Shown here one piece after another: positions 25,243 through 36,055 of a stretch of 64,000 nucleotides of DNA. The position numbers and the translations under genes are program-made. How positions within the stretch are numbered: the stretch's first letter is position 1; each line of letters starts with the position of its first letter. Source of the DNA: an unidentified bacterial endosymbiont (lineage in GTDB: Bacteria; Pseudomonadota; Gammaproteobacteria; Enterobacterales; Enterobacteriaceae); the NCBI RefSeq assembly GCF_918797525.1, contig NZ_OU963893.1, forward strand, positions 434,001 through 498,000. Reading direction: 5' to 3'. The notes under the pieces are model-generated. The model was given only the letters and a program-made list of their open reading frames with translations. It was not told the origin of the DNA and made no database searches.

Positions 25243-28200
25243 ATCTCCTCAGTTTATCACTTGGCCTGGTCCTGATGCCGCTGGCTCAGGCCGCCAATTC
25301 TCCGCAGCAGCAACAGCTGCTGGAGCAGATACGTCTGGGGGAATCGACACAGCGCGAGGATTTGGTTCGCCAGTCGCTTTATCGCCTTGAGCTAATCGAC
25401 CCGAACAATCCCGACGTCATTGCCGCACGCTTTCGTTATTTGCTTCGCCAGGGCGATGCTGCCGGGGCGCAAAAAGAGCTGGATCGCCTGAATGGGATCG
25501 CTCCTGGCTCCAGCGTCTACCAGTCGTCGCGCAACACGATGCTGCTTTCCACGCCAGAGGGGCGCCAGTCTTTGCAGCAGGCTCGATTGCTTGCCACTAC
25601 GGGCCACACGCAGGAAGCGATTGCCGCCTACGACACGCTCTTTTCCGGAAATCCGCCGGATGGCGACCTGGCGACGGAATACTGGAACCTGGTGGCGAAA
25701 GATCCTGCCCGGCGTAGCGCTGCTATTAATCAACTGAAAAAGAACAATGTCAGCAGTCCAGGCAACACTCAGCTACAGGCCACGCTGGCGCAACTGCTGT
25801 TCCAGACCGGACGCCGTGACGAAGGCTTCGCACTGCTGCAGGATATGGCTAAATCCAGCGCGGGCCGCAATCAGGCGTCTGAGATGTGGTACCAGCAGAT
25901 CAAAGACCAGCCAGCCAGTAGTGCCAGCGTCAGCGCCCTGCAAAAATACCTGAGCGTATTTAGCGATGGAGACAGTGTGACGGCGGCGCGTTCTCAGCTT
26001 GACGCCCAGCAAAAGCAGCTCGCCGACCCGGCGTTTCGCGCTAAAGCGGAGGGGTTAGCCGCGGTGGATGCCGGGCAGGGCAGTAAAGCGGTGACGGAGC
26101 TGCAGAAAGCGGTCAGCGCAAATCACGCCGACAGCGAAGCCGTGGGCGCGCTGGGGCAGGCGTATTCACAAAAAGGCGATCGCGCCCGCGCGGTAGCGCA
26201 GTTAGAAAAAGCGATCGCTCTCGATCCGCAGAGCGATAACCGCAGCAAATGGGACAGCCTGCTGAAGGTGAACCGCTACTGGCTATTGATCCAGCAGGGT
26301 GATACGGCCTTGAAAGCCAACAACACGGCGCAGGCCGAACGTTACTACCAGCAGGCGCGTAGCATCGACAATACCGACAGCTATGCGCTACTGGGGCTGG
26401 GTGATGCCGCTGCGGCGCGCAAGGATAATGACGCCGCCGAGCAGTATTATCGCCAGGCATTGCGTATGGACAGCGGGAACAGCAATGCGGTACGCGGCCT
26501 TGCCAATATCTATCGCGCGCAGTCTCCCGAAAAGGCCTCGCAGTTTATCCAGTCGCTCTCTGCCAGCCAGCGCCGCAGTATTGATGATATCGAACGTAGC
26601 CTGGCCAACGAACAATTATTGGCGCAGGCGGAACGGCTGGAAAACCGAGGCAATTACGCGCAGGCGGCAGAAATTCAGCGCCGTCGCCTGGTGCGCTCTC
26701 CGGGCGACGTATGGATAACCTACCGACTCGCGCGCGATCTTTACAGCGCAGGGCAGCGCAGCCAGGCCGACACCCTGATGCGTCAACTGGCGAGCCAAAA
26801 ACCCAGCGATGCGGAACAGGTCTACGCAAATGGACTTTATCTGTCGGGTAACGATCGGGACCACGACGCGCTGGCGCACCTGAACACGCTGGCGCGCGAC
26901 ACGTGGAACGGCAATATCCAGGCGTTGGCCGATCGCCTGCAGGGGAATCAGGTTCTGGAAACCGCCAGCCGCCTGCGTGACAGCGGTAACGAGCGGGAGG
27001 CTGAAAATTTGCTTCGCCAGCAGCCCGCCTCAACCCGTCTCGATTTAACCCTCGCTGACTGGGCGCAGCAGCGTGGCGACCGGGCCACGGCGAAAACGGC
27101 CTACAACACCGTTCTGCAACGTGAACCGCATAATGAAGATGCGATCCTCGGTCTGACGGAAGTGTCTCTTTCTGAAGGCAATAACGGCGCGGCGCGTGCC
27201 GCACTGGCGAAACTGCCTGATGCACAGAACGGCCAGCCGCCGTCGCTCAACATGCAGCGCCGGATTGCGATGGCGCAGGCGGGGCTGGGCGATACGTCGG
27301 CGGCAGAGCAGATCTTCAACCCCCTTATTCCGCAGGCCAAATCGCAGCCAGCTTCCATGGAAAACGCGCTGGTACTGCGTGATGCGGCCCGTTTCCAGGC
27401 GCAAAACGGCCAGCCTCAGCGGGCGCTCGACACCTATAAAGACGCAATGGTCTCGTCTGGTATCACCTCCACGCGAGCGAAGGATAACGACAGCTTTACC
27501 CGTCTGACCCGTACCGACGAAAATGACGACTGGCTGAAACGCGGCGTGCGCAGCGATGCCGGAGAGTTGTATCAGCAGCAGGATGTTAACGTCACGCTGC
27601 AACATGATTACTGGGGTTCCAGCGGTACGGGCGGGTATTCCGATCTCAAAGCACACACCACCATGCTACAGGCGGATGCGCCCCTGGCGGATGGGCGGAT
27701 GTTTTTCCGTAGCGATCTGGTCAATATGGATGCCGGTTCGTTTGCCACCAATAACGGCACCTACGATCCGAAATGGGGAACCTGCGCCGAAACACCGTGT
27801 CGCGGCAGCACTAACCAGTCCGCCAATGGCGCGAGCGTCGGCGTGGGCTGGCAGAACAAAACCTGGGCGTGGGACATCGGGACTACGCCGATGGGCTTTG
27901 ATGTGGTGGATGTGGTCGGCGGCGTAAGCTATAGCAGTGACCTCGGACCGGTGGGTTATACACTCAATGCCCACCGTCGTCCGATCTCCAGCTCTCTGTT
28001 AGCCTTCGCCGGGCAAAAAGATAGCAATACTGGCACCACCTGGGGCGGCGTGCGCGCAACCGGGGGTGGGGTGAGCCTAAGCTATGACAAAGGCGAGGCG
28101 AACGGTATCTGGTCGAGCCTGAACATGGACAGCCTGAACGGTAAAAACGTGGAAGATAACTGGCGTATTCGTTGGATGAGCGGTTATTACTACAAACTGA

Positions 28201-28706
28201 TCAATGAGAACAACGAACGTTTGACGGCCGGCGTCTCTACTATGATCTGGCATTACGATAAAGATCTCAGCGGCTATACGCTGGGCCAGGGCGGCTATTA
28301 CAGCCCGCAGGAGTATCTCTCTTTTGCGCTGCCGGTGACGTGGCGTAAGCGCACCGCGAACTGGTCATGGGAACTGGGCGGCTCCGTCTCCTGGTCGCAT
28401 TCAAAGACAGACGATGCGTTGCGTTATCCGAACCAGGAGTTGCTCCCAACCGATGAACCTGGACGGTATACCGACAGGGGCGAAAGAGAAACGGGCAGTA
28501 GCTCTTCCGGCACGGGTTATACCGCCAGGGCGATTATCGAACGTCGCGTAACGTCCAACTGGTTTGTTGGTCTCGGCGTAGATATTCAGGAAGCGAAAGA
28601 CTATACCCCAAGCCATGCGTTGCTGTATGTGCGTTACTCTGCCGCCGGTTGGCAGGGCGACATGGACCTACCGCCGCAGCCGCTTACACCCTATGCGGAC
28701 TGGTAA
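25224..28706 (+). CDS. bcsC: Cellulose export outer-membrane protein BcsC
   Basis: This 1160-residue protein (E. coli 1157) has a signal peptide ([16 protein letters not shown]), then some 750 residues of TPR repeats spanning the periplasm, and a C-terminal outer-membrane beta-barrel of about 350 residues. It exports the cellulose chain. ATG 25224 lies inside the end of bcsZ and gives the proper signal peptide; the TTG 25212 does not. Confidence 0.96.
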   Translation: MRKFTVNLLSLSLGLVLMPLAQAANSPQQQQLLEQIRLGESTQREDLVRQSLYRLELIDPNNPDVIAARFRYLLRQGDAAGAQKELDRLNGIAPGSSVYQSSRNTMLLSTPEGRQSLQQARLLATTGHTQEAIAAYDTLFSGNPPDGDLATEYWNLVAKDPARRSAAINQLKKNNVSSPGNTQLQATLAQLLFQTGRRDEGFALLQDMAKSSAGRNQASEMWYQQIKDQPASSASVSALQKYLSVFSDGDSVTAARSQLDAQQKQLADPAFRAKAEGLAAVDAGQGSKAVTELQKAVSANHADSEAVGALGQAYSQKGDRARAVAQLEKAIALDPQSDNRSKWDSLLKVNRYWLLIQQGDTALKANNTAQAERYYQQARSIDNTDSYALLGLGDAAAARKDNDAAEQYYRQALRMDSGNSNAVRGLANIYRAQSPEKASQFIQSLSASQRRSIDDIERSLANEQLLAQAERLENRGNYAQAAEIQRRRLVRSPGDVWITYRLARDLYSAGQRSQADTLMRQLASQKPSDAEQVYANGLYLSGNDRDHDALAHLNTLARDTWNGNIQALADRLQGNQVLETASRLRDSGNEREAENLLRQQPASTRLDLTLADWAQQRGDRATAKTAYNTVLQREPHNEDAILGLTEVSLSEGNNGAARAALAKLPDAQNGQPPSLNMQRRIAMAQAGLGDTSAAEQIFNPLIPQAKSQPASMENALVLRDAARFQAQNGQPQRALDTYKDAMVSSGITSTRAKDNDSFTRLTRTDENDDWLKRGVRSDAGELYQQQDVNVTLQHDYWGSSGTGGYSDLKAHTTMLQADAPLADGRMFFRSDLVNMDAGSFATNNGTYDPKWGTCAETPCRGSTNQSANGASVGVGWQNKTWAWDIGTTPMGFDVVDVVGGVSYSSDLGPVGYTLNAHRRPISSSLLAFAGQKDSNTGTTWGGVRATGGGVSLSYDKGEANGIWSSLNMDSLNGKNVEDNWRIRWMSGYYYKLINENNERLTAGVSTMIWHYDKDLSGYTLGQGGYYSPQEYLSFALPVTWRKRTANWSWELGGSVSWSHSKTDDALRYPNQELLPTDEPGRYTDRGERETGSSSSGTGYTARAIIERRVTSNWFVGLGVDIQEAKDYTPSHALLYVRYSAAGWQGDMDLPPQPLTPYADW

Positions 28707-28767
28707 TCGGATTTCACTTAATCGATTTGTAAGTCTCTCTTAAAAGCATAGCAATCGGGTATACTCA

Positions 28768-28796
28768 GGCGCACCAGGTTCACTCCCTGGTGCGCC
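28768..28796 (+). terminator. Strong hairpin between bcsC and pdeK
   Basis: A perfect 11-base stem, GGCGCACCAGG (28768-28778) / CCTGGTGCGCC (28786-28796), has a 7-base loop. A T-run (28811-28816) follows only after some 14 bases. It could attenuate transcription from bcs into pdeK, or be a processing stem. It buries the GTG at 28790. Confidence 0.55.
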
Positions 28797-28825
28797 CTGC
28801 GCTTCGAGTTTTTTGGAGAGTCATT

Positions 28826-30832
28826 TTGCGTCTCAGCCGTTCTTTAACGATCAAACAGATGGCGATGGTTTCTGCCGTTACGATGCTGTTTGTACTACTT
28901 TTCTGCGTAATTTTGCTGTTTCATTCCGTACAGCAGAATCGCTATAACACGGCTTCGCAATTAGAAAGCATCGCCCGCGCGGTGCGTGGCCCGCTGTCTG
29001 CCTCCATCCTGAAAGGGGATATTCCGGAAGCGGAAACCATTTTAAAGAGCATCCAGCCCGCCGGGGTTGTCAGCCGGGCGGACGTAGTACTGCCCAACCA
29101 GTTCCAGGCGCTGCGGATGAGCTTTATCCCGGAGCGTCCCGTTCCGGTAACCGTCATGCGGTTATTTGAGCTACCGGTACAAATCTCTCTGCCTTTGTAT
29201 TCACTTGAGCGCCCTGCCAATCCGCAACCTTTGGCCTATCTGGTCCTGCAGGCGGACTCATATCGCATGTATAAGTTCGTCATGAGCTGGGTTGTCACGT
29301 TAGTGACCACTTGCTTACTTATGACGTTGATCCTGAGCGTGGCGCTAACCTGGTGTATTAACCGTTTGATTGTGCATCCGCTACGACGCATCGCCCGGGA
29401 ACTGCATGCTCTTTCCCCGCAGGAACAGCATGGCCATCAGCTGGCTCTGCCGTCCCTGCATCACGACGATGAAATTGGCATGCTGGTGCGCAGTTACAAC
29501 ATCAATCAACAGCGGTTGCAGCGCCAGCAGGACGCGCTAAACAACAGCGCCACCCGTTTCCCGGTGTCCGAACTCCCCAATAAAGCGTTCCTGATGGCGA
29601 TGCTGGAGCAGACCGTGGCGCGTCAGCAAACCACGGCGCTGATGGCTATCGCCTGCGAAACGTTGCAGGACACCGCAGGCGTGCTCAAGGAGAGCCAGCG
29701 CGAAGTGCTGCTGCTCACGCTGGTGGAAAAAGTAAAATCGGTCCTTGCCCCGCGCATGGTGTTGACCCAGGTGAGCGGTTATGACTTTGTGATTATCGCT
29801 CACGGGGTCAAAGAGCCGTGGCACGCCATTACGCTAGGTCAGCAAGTACTCACTGTTATTAATGAGCGGCTGCCGATCCAGGGTATCCAGCTACGGCCGA
29901 GCGCCAGCATCGGCATCGCCATGTTCTATGGCGACCTGACGGCAGAGCAGCTCTACAGCCGCGCCTTCTCGGCGGCCTTCACTGCGCGGCGCAAAGGCAA
30001 AAACCAGATCCAGTTCTTCGACCCGGAGCAGATGGAAAAGGCGCAGCAGCGGCTAACCGAAGAGAGCGATATTCTGACCGCGCTGGATAATCATCAGTTC
30101 GCCATCTGGCTGCAGCCGCAGGTGAACTTGCTGACCGGGGAAGTCAATAGTGCCGAAGCCTTGCTGCGCATCCAGCAGCCGGATGGCTCCTGGGAGCTAC
30201 CCGAGGGGCTGATTGAACGCATCGAGTCCTGCGGCCTGATGGTCACCGTCGGCTATTGGGTGCTGGAGGAGTCGTGCCGTCAGTTGGCCGCCTGGCAGGA
30301 GCGGGGTGTAAGGCTGCCGCTGTCGGTCAATCTCTCCGCCCTGCAGCTGATGCATCCGACGATGGTCTCTGACGTGCTGGAACTGATTCATCGTTACCGC
30401 ATCCAGCCTGATACGCTGATCCTGGAGGTGACGGAAAGCCGCCGTATTGACGATCCTAATGAGGCCGTCGCCATACTGAAACCGCTGCGTAATGCCGGCA
30501 TCCGCATTGCGCTGGATGACTTTGGCATGGGCTACGCCGGGCTGCGCCAGCTTCAGCATATGAAAACGTTGCCGGTGGATGTGCTGAAAATCGACAAAAC
30601 CTTTGTCGAGGGTTTACCGGAAGACAGCAGCATGGTGGAGGCCATTATCCAGATGGCGCACAGCCTCAATTTGCATGTGATTGCGGAAGGCATCGAAAAC
30701 CAAACGCAGTGCGACTGGCTGGCCGAAGCGGGCGTAGAGAGCGGACAAGGCTTCTTATTTGCCCGTGCCGTGCCGCCAGATATCTTTGAGCAACGATATC
30801 TTTCCAGCGTTGGCAATCAGGTAAACCTGTAA
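28826..30832 (+). CDS. pdeK: Cyclic-di-GMP phosphodiesterase PdeK (YhjK), HAMP-GGDEF-EAL
   Basis: This inner-membrane protein of about 668 residues has two helices (first about 8-30, second about 160-185) flanking a periplasmic sensor, a HAMP linker, a degenerate GGDEF (SGYDF in place of GGDEF) and an intact EAL domain. The EAL signature SAEALLR, DDFGMGY, KIDKTFV and EGIEN are all present, so c-di-GMP hydrolysis is likely. I chose the rare start TTG 28826: a GGAGAG ribosome binding site sits 7 bases before it, and the product begins [11 protein letters not shown] like the 649-residue E. coli protein. The GTG at 28790 would start in a stable hairpin. Linkage to bcs suggests local c-di-GMP control of cellulose. 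Confidence 0.88.
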   Translation: MRLSRSLTIKQMAMVSAVTMLFVLLFCVILLFHSVQQNRYNTASQLESIARAVRGPLSASILKGDIPEAETILKSIQPAGVVSRADVVLPNQFQALRMSFIPERPVPVTVMRLFELPVQISLPLYSLERPANPQPLAYLVLQADSYRMYKFVMSWVVTLVTTCLLMTLILSVALTWCINRLIVHPLRRIARELHALSPQEQHGHQLALPSLHHDDEIGMLVRSYNINQQRLQRQQDALNNSATRFPVSELPNKAFLMAMLEQTVARQQTTALMAIACETLQDTAGVLKESQREVLLLTLVEKVKSVLAPRMVLTQVSGYDFVIIAHGVKEPWHAITLGQQVLTVINERLPIQGIQLRPSASIGIAMFYGDLTAEQLYSRAFSAAFTARRKGKNQIQFFDPEQMEKAQQRLTEESDILTALDNHQFAIWLQPQVNLLTGEVNSAEALLRIQQPDGSWELPEGLIERIESCGLMVTVGYWVLEESCRQLAAWQERGVRLPLSVNLSALQLMHPTMVSDVLELIHRYRIQPDTLILEVTESRRIDDPNEAVAILKPLRNAGIRIALDDFGMGYAGLRQLQHMKTLPVDVLKIDKTFVEGLPEDSSMVEAIIQMAHSLNLHVIAEGIENQTQCDWLAEAGVESGQGFLFARAVPPDIFEQRYLSSVGNQVNL

Positions 30833-30958
30833 TTTTGTTGCTGGCTTGTGCGAGTCAGCTCAAAGTTTTTAACATTTGTGTTTCAAATTTGCGCCGGGTT
30901 TATTTCTGTCCTGTTATGTGGGTGTTATTTTAGAGCCGCAGGTTAACCATAACCTTAA

Positions 30959-32278
<1,320 letters not shown>

Positions 32279-32290
32279 CCTCCTGATAAA

Positions 32291-32320
32291 TGCCCGTATT
32301 CCCTTGTCGGGATGCGGGCA
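32291..32320 (+). terminator. Hairpin after dctA
   Basis: TGCCCG (32291-32296) pairs with CGGGCA (32315-32320), with a further CCC/GGG inner stem. No strong T-tract follows, so termination is likely but not certain. Confidence 0.45.
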
Positions 32321-32505
32321 CCTGCGCATAATAACTGTTCATACCTGTCATAATTCGACAAGATTTTTTTTGGGTATATTTCACTTCTGGCCGTGACGTT
32401 TTGCCGAACACGCGGTCTAATCTGTATGTTTTTATCGTTATCTTTTAGAGTGAAGCGCGTCGCGAGACACTCTTTTTTAACCAGGAATGTTGATCAGGGG
32501 TTCAC

Positions 32506-34005
32506 ATGCAGGGCACAAAAATTCGACTTTTAACCGGCGGTTTGCTGATGATGGCAGCAGCCAGTTATGTGCAGGCAGATGCGCTCCAGCCAGACCCGGC
32601 CTGGCAACAAGGGACTCTGGCGAATGGTTTCCAGTGGCAGGTCTTAGCCACCCCGCAGCGTCCCAGTGACCGCATTGAAATTCGTCTGTCTGTGAATACC
32701 GGCTCCCTCACCGAAAGCACCCAGCAGGCCGGTTTTAGCCGTTTTATTCCTCGACTGGCGCTCACTCAGAGCGGCAGTTTGCAAGCGGTTCAGGTGCGTT
32801 CTATGTGGCAACAGGCCATCGATCCGAAACGCCCGCTGCCTCCGGCTGTTGTCTCCTACGACTACACCATGTTTAACCTGAGCCTGCCTAACAACCGTAA
32901 CGATCTGCTAAAAGAAGCGCTGACTTATCTCTCCGATGCCACCGGCAATCTGGCGATTACGCCGGAAACCATCAACTATGCACTGAGCAACAGCGATATG
33001 GTCGCAACCTGGCCCGGGGACACCAAAGAAGGCTGGTGGCGCTACCGTCTGAAAGGTTCAGCGCTGCTTGGGCACGATCCGGCCGAGCCGCTGAAGCAGC
33101 CCGTAGACATTGAGCAGGTCAAATCCTTCTATCAGAAGTGGTACACCCCGGATACAATGACTCTGATCGTGGTCGGGAATGTGGAAAGCCGCGCGGTGGT
33201 TGAACAGATCAACAAAGCCTTTGGGGGTCTGAAAGGGAAGCGTGAAACGCCAGCGCCTGTCCCGACGCTTTCGCCCCTGCGCCCGGAGCCTGTAAGCATC
33301 ATGACGGATACCGTGCGTCAGGATCGGCTGTCCGTGATGTGGGACACTGCCTGGCAGCCCATTCGCGAGTCAGCCGCGCTGCTGCGCTACTGGCGTGCGG
33401 ATCTGGCGCGTGAAGCCTTGTTCTGGCACGTTCAGCAGACGCTGAGCAAGAATAACGTCAAGAACATCGGTCTGGGCTTCGATTGCCGCGTGCTGTTCCA
33501 GCGTGCGCAGTGCGCGGTTAACATTGAATCGCCGGGCGACAAGCTGAATGCAAACCTTGGGACTGTCGCCAAAGAACTGGCGAAAGTGCGTAAAGAGGGC
33601 CTGTCAGAAGACGAGTTCAACGCGCTGGTCGCGCAGAAAAAACTTGAGCTGCAGAAGCTGTTTGCAACCTATGCTCGCGCCGATACTGATATTCTGATCA
33701 ACCAGCGTATTCGTGCCTTGCAGAATCAGGTGGTGGATATCGCGCCTGAGCAGTATCAAAAGCTGCGTCAGGACTTCCTGAATGGTTTGACCGTCGATAT
33801 GCTCAATCAGGATTTACGTCAGCAGCTATCGCAGGATATGGCGCTTATCCTTCTGCAGCCGAAAGGCGAGCCGGAATACGACATGAAAGCGCTACAGGCA
33901 ACCTGGAATTCGATCATGACCGCACAGACCCAACCCGCGCAAGCTCAGGCTGCAGCGGCAGATGATTTACACCCGGATGCAACGGATATTCCGCAGGGGC
34001 AGTAG
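32506..34005 (+). CDS. yhjJ: M16-like periplasmic protein YhjJ (probably inactive peptidase)
   Basis: This 499-residue protein (E. coli YhjJ 498) has a signal peptide (LLTGGLLMMAAASYVQA) and the insulinase/pitrilysin M16 fold. The zinc motif HxxEH expected near residue 75 is absent (region QQAGFSRFIPRLAL), so it is likely a non-catalytic M16 relative. Its C-terminal tail is Gln/Ala-rich. Its cellular role is unknown. The order dctA-yhjJ-kdgK is as in E. coli. Confidence 0.92.
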   Translation: MQGTKIRLLTGGLLMMAAASYVQADALQPDPAWQQGTLANGFQWQVLATPQRPSDRIEIRLSVNTGSLTESTQQAGFSRFIPRLALTQSGSLQAVQVRSMWQQAIDPKRPLPPAVVSYDYTMFNLSLPNNRNDLLKEALTYLSDATGNLAITPETINYALSNSDMVATWPGDTKEGWWRYRLKGSALLGHDPAEPLKQPVDIEQVKSFYQKWYTPDTMTLIVVGNVESRAVVEQINKAFGGLKGKRETPAPVPTLSPLRPEPVSIMTDTVRQDRLSVMWDTAWQPIRESAALLRYWRADLAREALFWHVQQTLSKNNVKNIGLGFDCRVLFQRAQCAVNIESPGDKLNANLGTVAKELAKVRKEGLSEDEFNALVAQKKLELQKLFATYARADTDILINQRIRALQNQVVDIAPEQYQKLRQDFLNGLTVDMLNQDLRQQLSQDMALILLQPKGEPEYDMKALQATWNSIMTAQTQPAQAQAAAADDLHPDATDIPQGQ

Positions 34006-34020
34006 CTCCTCACCCCGACT

Positions 34021-34047
34021 CCTCTCTCCCGACAGGGGAGAGAGGAC
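34021..34047. terminator. Palindrome between yhjJ and kdgK
   Basis: An 11-base inverted repeat, TCCTCTCTCCC / GGGAGAGAGGA, has a 5-base loop and lies in the convergent gap. It is a member of the window's palindrome family and a likely bidirectional terminator. Confidence 0.6.
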
Positions 34048-34056
34048 GTAACACCG

Positions 34057-34986
34057 TTAAGCTGGCATTGCTTCACGTGGAATAATCGCCCCGCGATACT
34101 GAATTACCGTGCTGGCCGTCAGGTGACCGCGCTGTGCCGCCGCTTCAGGTGTGCCACCGGTCAGACGTACAGCCAGGTAGCCTGCGCTGAATGAATCTCC
34201 GGCTGCCGTCGTATCAATCACTTTCTCTTTCGCCAGTTTCACTGCCGGAACCTCAACCACAGCCTCGCCCGCAACGGCGACCAGGCAAGACTCTGCGCCG
34301 CGCTTAATCACCACTTCCGTGACGCCTGCAGCTAAAGTGCGGGCGATAACCTCATCAACCGGTTTCTCGCCCCATAACGCATCTTCGTCATCCAGTGTCA
34401 GGAACGCAATATCGGTACATTGCAGCATGTGTTGATAAACCTGCTGCGTCTCTTCGCGGCTGGCCCACAGGCGCGGACGGTAGTTATTATCGAAAATCAC
34501 CTTGCCGCCATTGGCGCGGCACTCGCGCAGCAGCGACAGCAGCTTTTCACGGCTGGTGGGGCTTAAAATCGCCAGGCTAATTCCGCTCAGATAGAGGTAA
34601 TCGAAAGTAGACAGCTCTTCACAGATCGCGGGCGCGGCATCGTTCTCAAGCCAGAATTTGGCCGCCGCTTCGTTACGCCAGTAGTAAAAGGTGCGTTCGC
34701 CAGTGCTGTCGGTTTCAATGTAGTACAGGCCCGGCAGGCGGTTTTCCATGCGCTGAATCAGCGTGGTTTGTACATTTTCACTCTGCCAGGCTTCCAGCAT
34801 TTGCTGGCTGAAGCTGTCCGTTCCCAGCGCCGTCACGTAGTTCACGGCAAGCGCCTCAGGCGCAACCTGACGGGCAATATACACGGAGGTATTTAAGGTA
34901 TCGCCACCAAAACCGCGGCTGACTTCCGCTCCTTTTTGGGACAACTCAATCATGCATTCGCCTATCACGGCAATTTTTTTAGACAT
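34057..34986 (-). CDS. kdgK: 2-dehydro-3-deoxygluconokinase KdgK
   Basis: This 309-residue PfkB-family kinase phosphorylates KDG to KDPG, feeding the Entner-Doudoroff aldolase. Signatures are FGGDTLNTSVYIARQV near the N-terminus and DTTAAGDSFSAGYLAVRL near the C-terminus, with the catalytic Asp in AAGD. ATG 34986 (MSKKIAVIGECMIELS) gives exactly the E. coli length; the ATG 60 bases upstream adds a non-homologous tail. It works with KdgT (2377-3372). Confidence 0.96.
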   Translation of the reverse strand: MSKKIAVIGECMIELSQKGAEVSRGFGGDTLNTSVYIARQVAPEALAVNYVTALGTDSFSQQMLEAWQSENVQTTLIQRMENRLPGLYYIETDSTGERTFYYWRNEAAAKFWLENDAAPAICEELSTFDYLYLSGISLAILSPTSREKLLSLLRECRANGGKVIFDNNYRPRLWASREETQQVYQHMLQCTDIAFLTLDDEDALWGEKPVDEVIARTLAAGVTEVVIKRGAESCLVAVAGEAVVEVPAVKLAKEKVIDTTAAGDSFSAGYLAVRLTGGTPEAAAQRGHLTASTVIQYRGAIIPREAMPA

Positions 34987-35141
34987 AGTCGTGAACCTGA
35001 ACAGAGTAATTAAAGGTAGTGTGCGCTGAGTGAATAATGTGGTCAACTATATTAAAACGACGTTCCATTATTTTTTTTGCGCCAGCGCGTGTTCCTGCTA
35101 GTTTCTCTCATTTTAATTTCATTTTCCCGGCGAACTGAACA

Positions 35142-35168
35142 TAAAGTTCTTAATTAGCGCGCCGATAA
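35142..35168 (+). promoter_or_regulatory. Sigma-28 (FliA) promoter of pdeH
   Basis: TAAAGTTC (35142-35149), 11 bases, GCCGATAA (35161-35168) matches the FliA consensus TAAAGTTT-N11-GCCGATAA with one mismatch. It lies 48 bases before the pdeH ATG and agrees with the known class 3 flagellar control of pdeH in E. coli and Salmonella. Confidence 0.9.
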
Positions 35169-35216
35169 CCCAGTGACGAGTCCAGAAAGGTCATCCCCAA
35201 CAACAGGACATCTGAA

Positions 35217-35990
35217 ATGAAGTCAAAGCAGGTTATCCAGCGGCTGAGCACTACGCCTGAGGCAAGTATTGAGAACTTGCAGGAGCATCGCTACTGGCTG
35301 CAATGTGAGCGCACCTATACCTGGCAACCGATCTACCGAACAGACGGACGCCTGATGGCGATAGAAGTTTTAACGGTCGTGACACATCCTTCGAACCCGT
35401 CACAGCGCATCGCGCCGGACCGCTATTTTGCTGAGGTTGCCGTGCGCCAGCGTATCGATGTCCTGGAAGAACAGCTACGGATGCTGGCGACGAAGCAAGC
35501 CTTTTTCGAGCAGCATAATATTCTCGCCTCGGTGAATGTGGATGGCCCGACGCTGCTGGCGTTGCGCCAGAATCCGAAATTGCAGGAATTGATCGCTTCT
35601 CTGCCATGGATGCGCTTTGAGCTGGTAGAACATATCCGCTTACCCCAGGATTCATCCTTTGCGTCGATGTGCGAATTCGGTCCGCTGTGGCTGGATGATT
35701 TTGGCACCGGGATGGCAAATTTCTCCGCCCTCAGCGAAGTTCATTACGACTACATCAAAGTGGCGCGCGACCTGTTCATTATGCTGCGCCAGACGCCGGA
35801 AGGGCGGAATTTATTCACGCTGTTACTCCAGTTGATGAACCGCTATTGCCAGGGCGTTATAGTTGAAGGCGTTGAAACGCTGGAAGAGTGGTGTGATGTC
35901 CAGAACTCGCCGGCCGCTGCCGCGCAAGGCTATTTTCTCTCTCGACCGGTTCCGATGGATACTCTTGAATCGGTGATTACGACGCTCTGA
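35217..35990 (+). CDS. pdeH: Cyclic-di-GMP phosphodiesterase PdeH (YhjH)
   Basis: This 257-residue cytoplasmic stand-alone EAL-domain enzyme is the main c-di-GMP phosphodiesterase that keeps flagella turning by countering the brake YcgR. The EAL signature reads AIEVLTVV (E-V-L variant; E. coli has E-L-L). LDDFGTGMANF, YIKVARDLF and VEGVET are intact. It has the sigma-28 promoter listed above. E. coli PdeH is 255 residues. Confidence 0.96.
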   Translation: MKSKQVIQRLSTTPEASIENLQEHRYWLQCERTYTWQPIYRTDGRLMAIEVLTVVTHPSNPSQRIAPDRYFAEVAVRQRIDVLEEQLRMLATKQAFFEQHNILASVNVDGPTLLALRQNPKLQELIASLPWMRFELVEHIRLPQDSSFASMCEFGPLWLDDFGTGMANFSALSEVHYDYIKVARDLFIMLRQTPEGRNLFTLLLQLMNRYCQGVIVEGVETLEEWCDVQNSPAAAAQGYFLSRPVPMDTLESVITTL

Positions 35991-36055
35991 TCCGCCCGCT
36001 TCCTTTTGTCTGGACTATAGTTTTATAGGCAAGGTCATCAGGAAAGGGGACTAAA

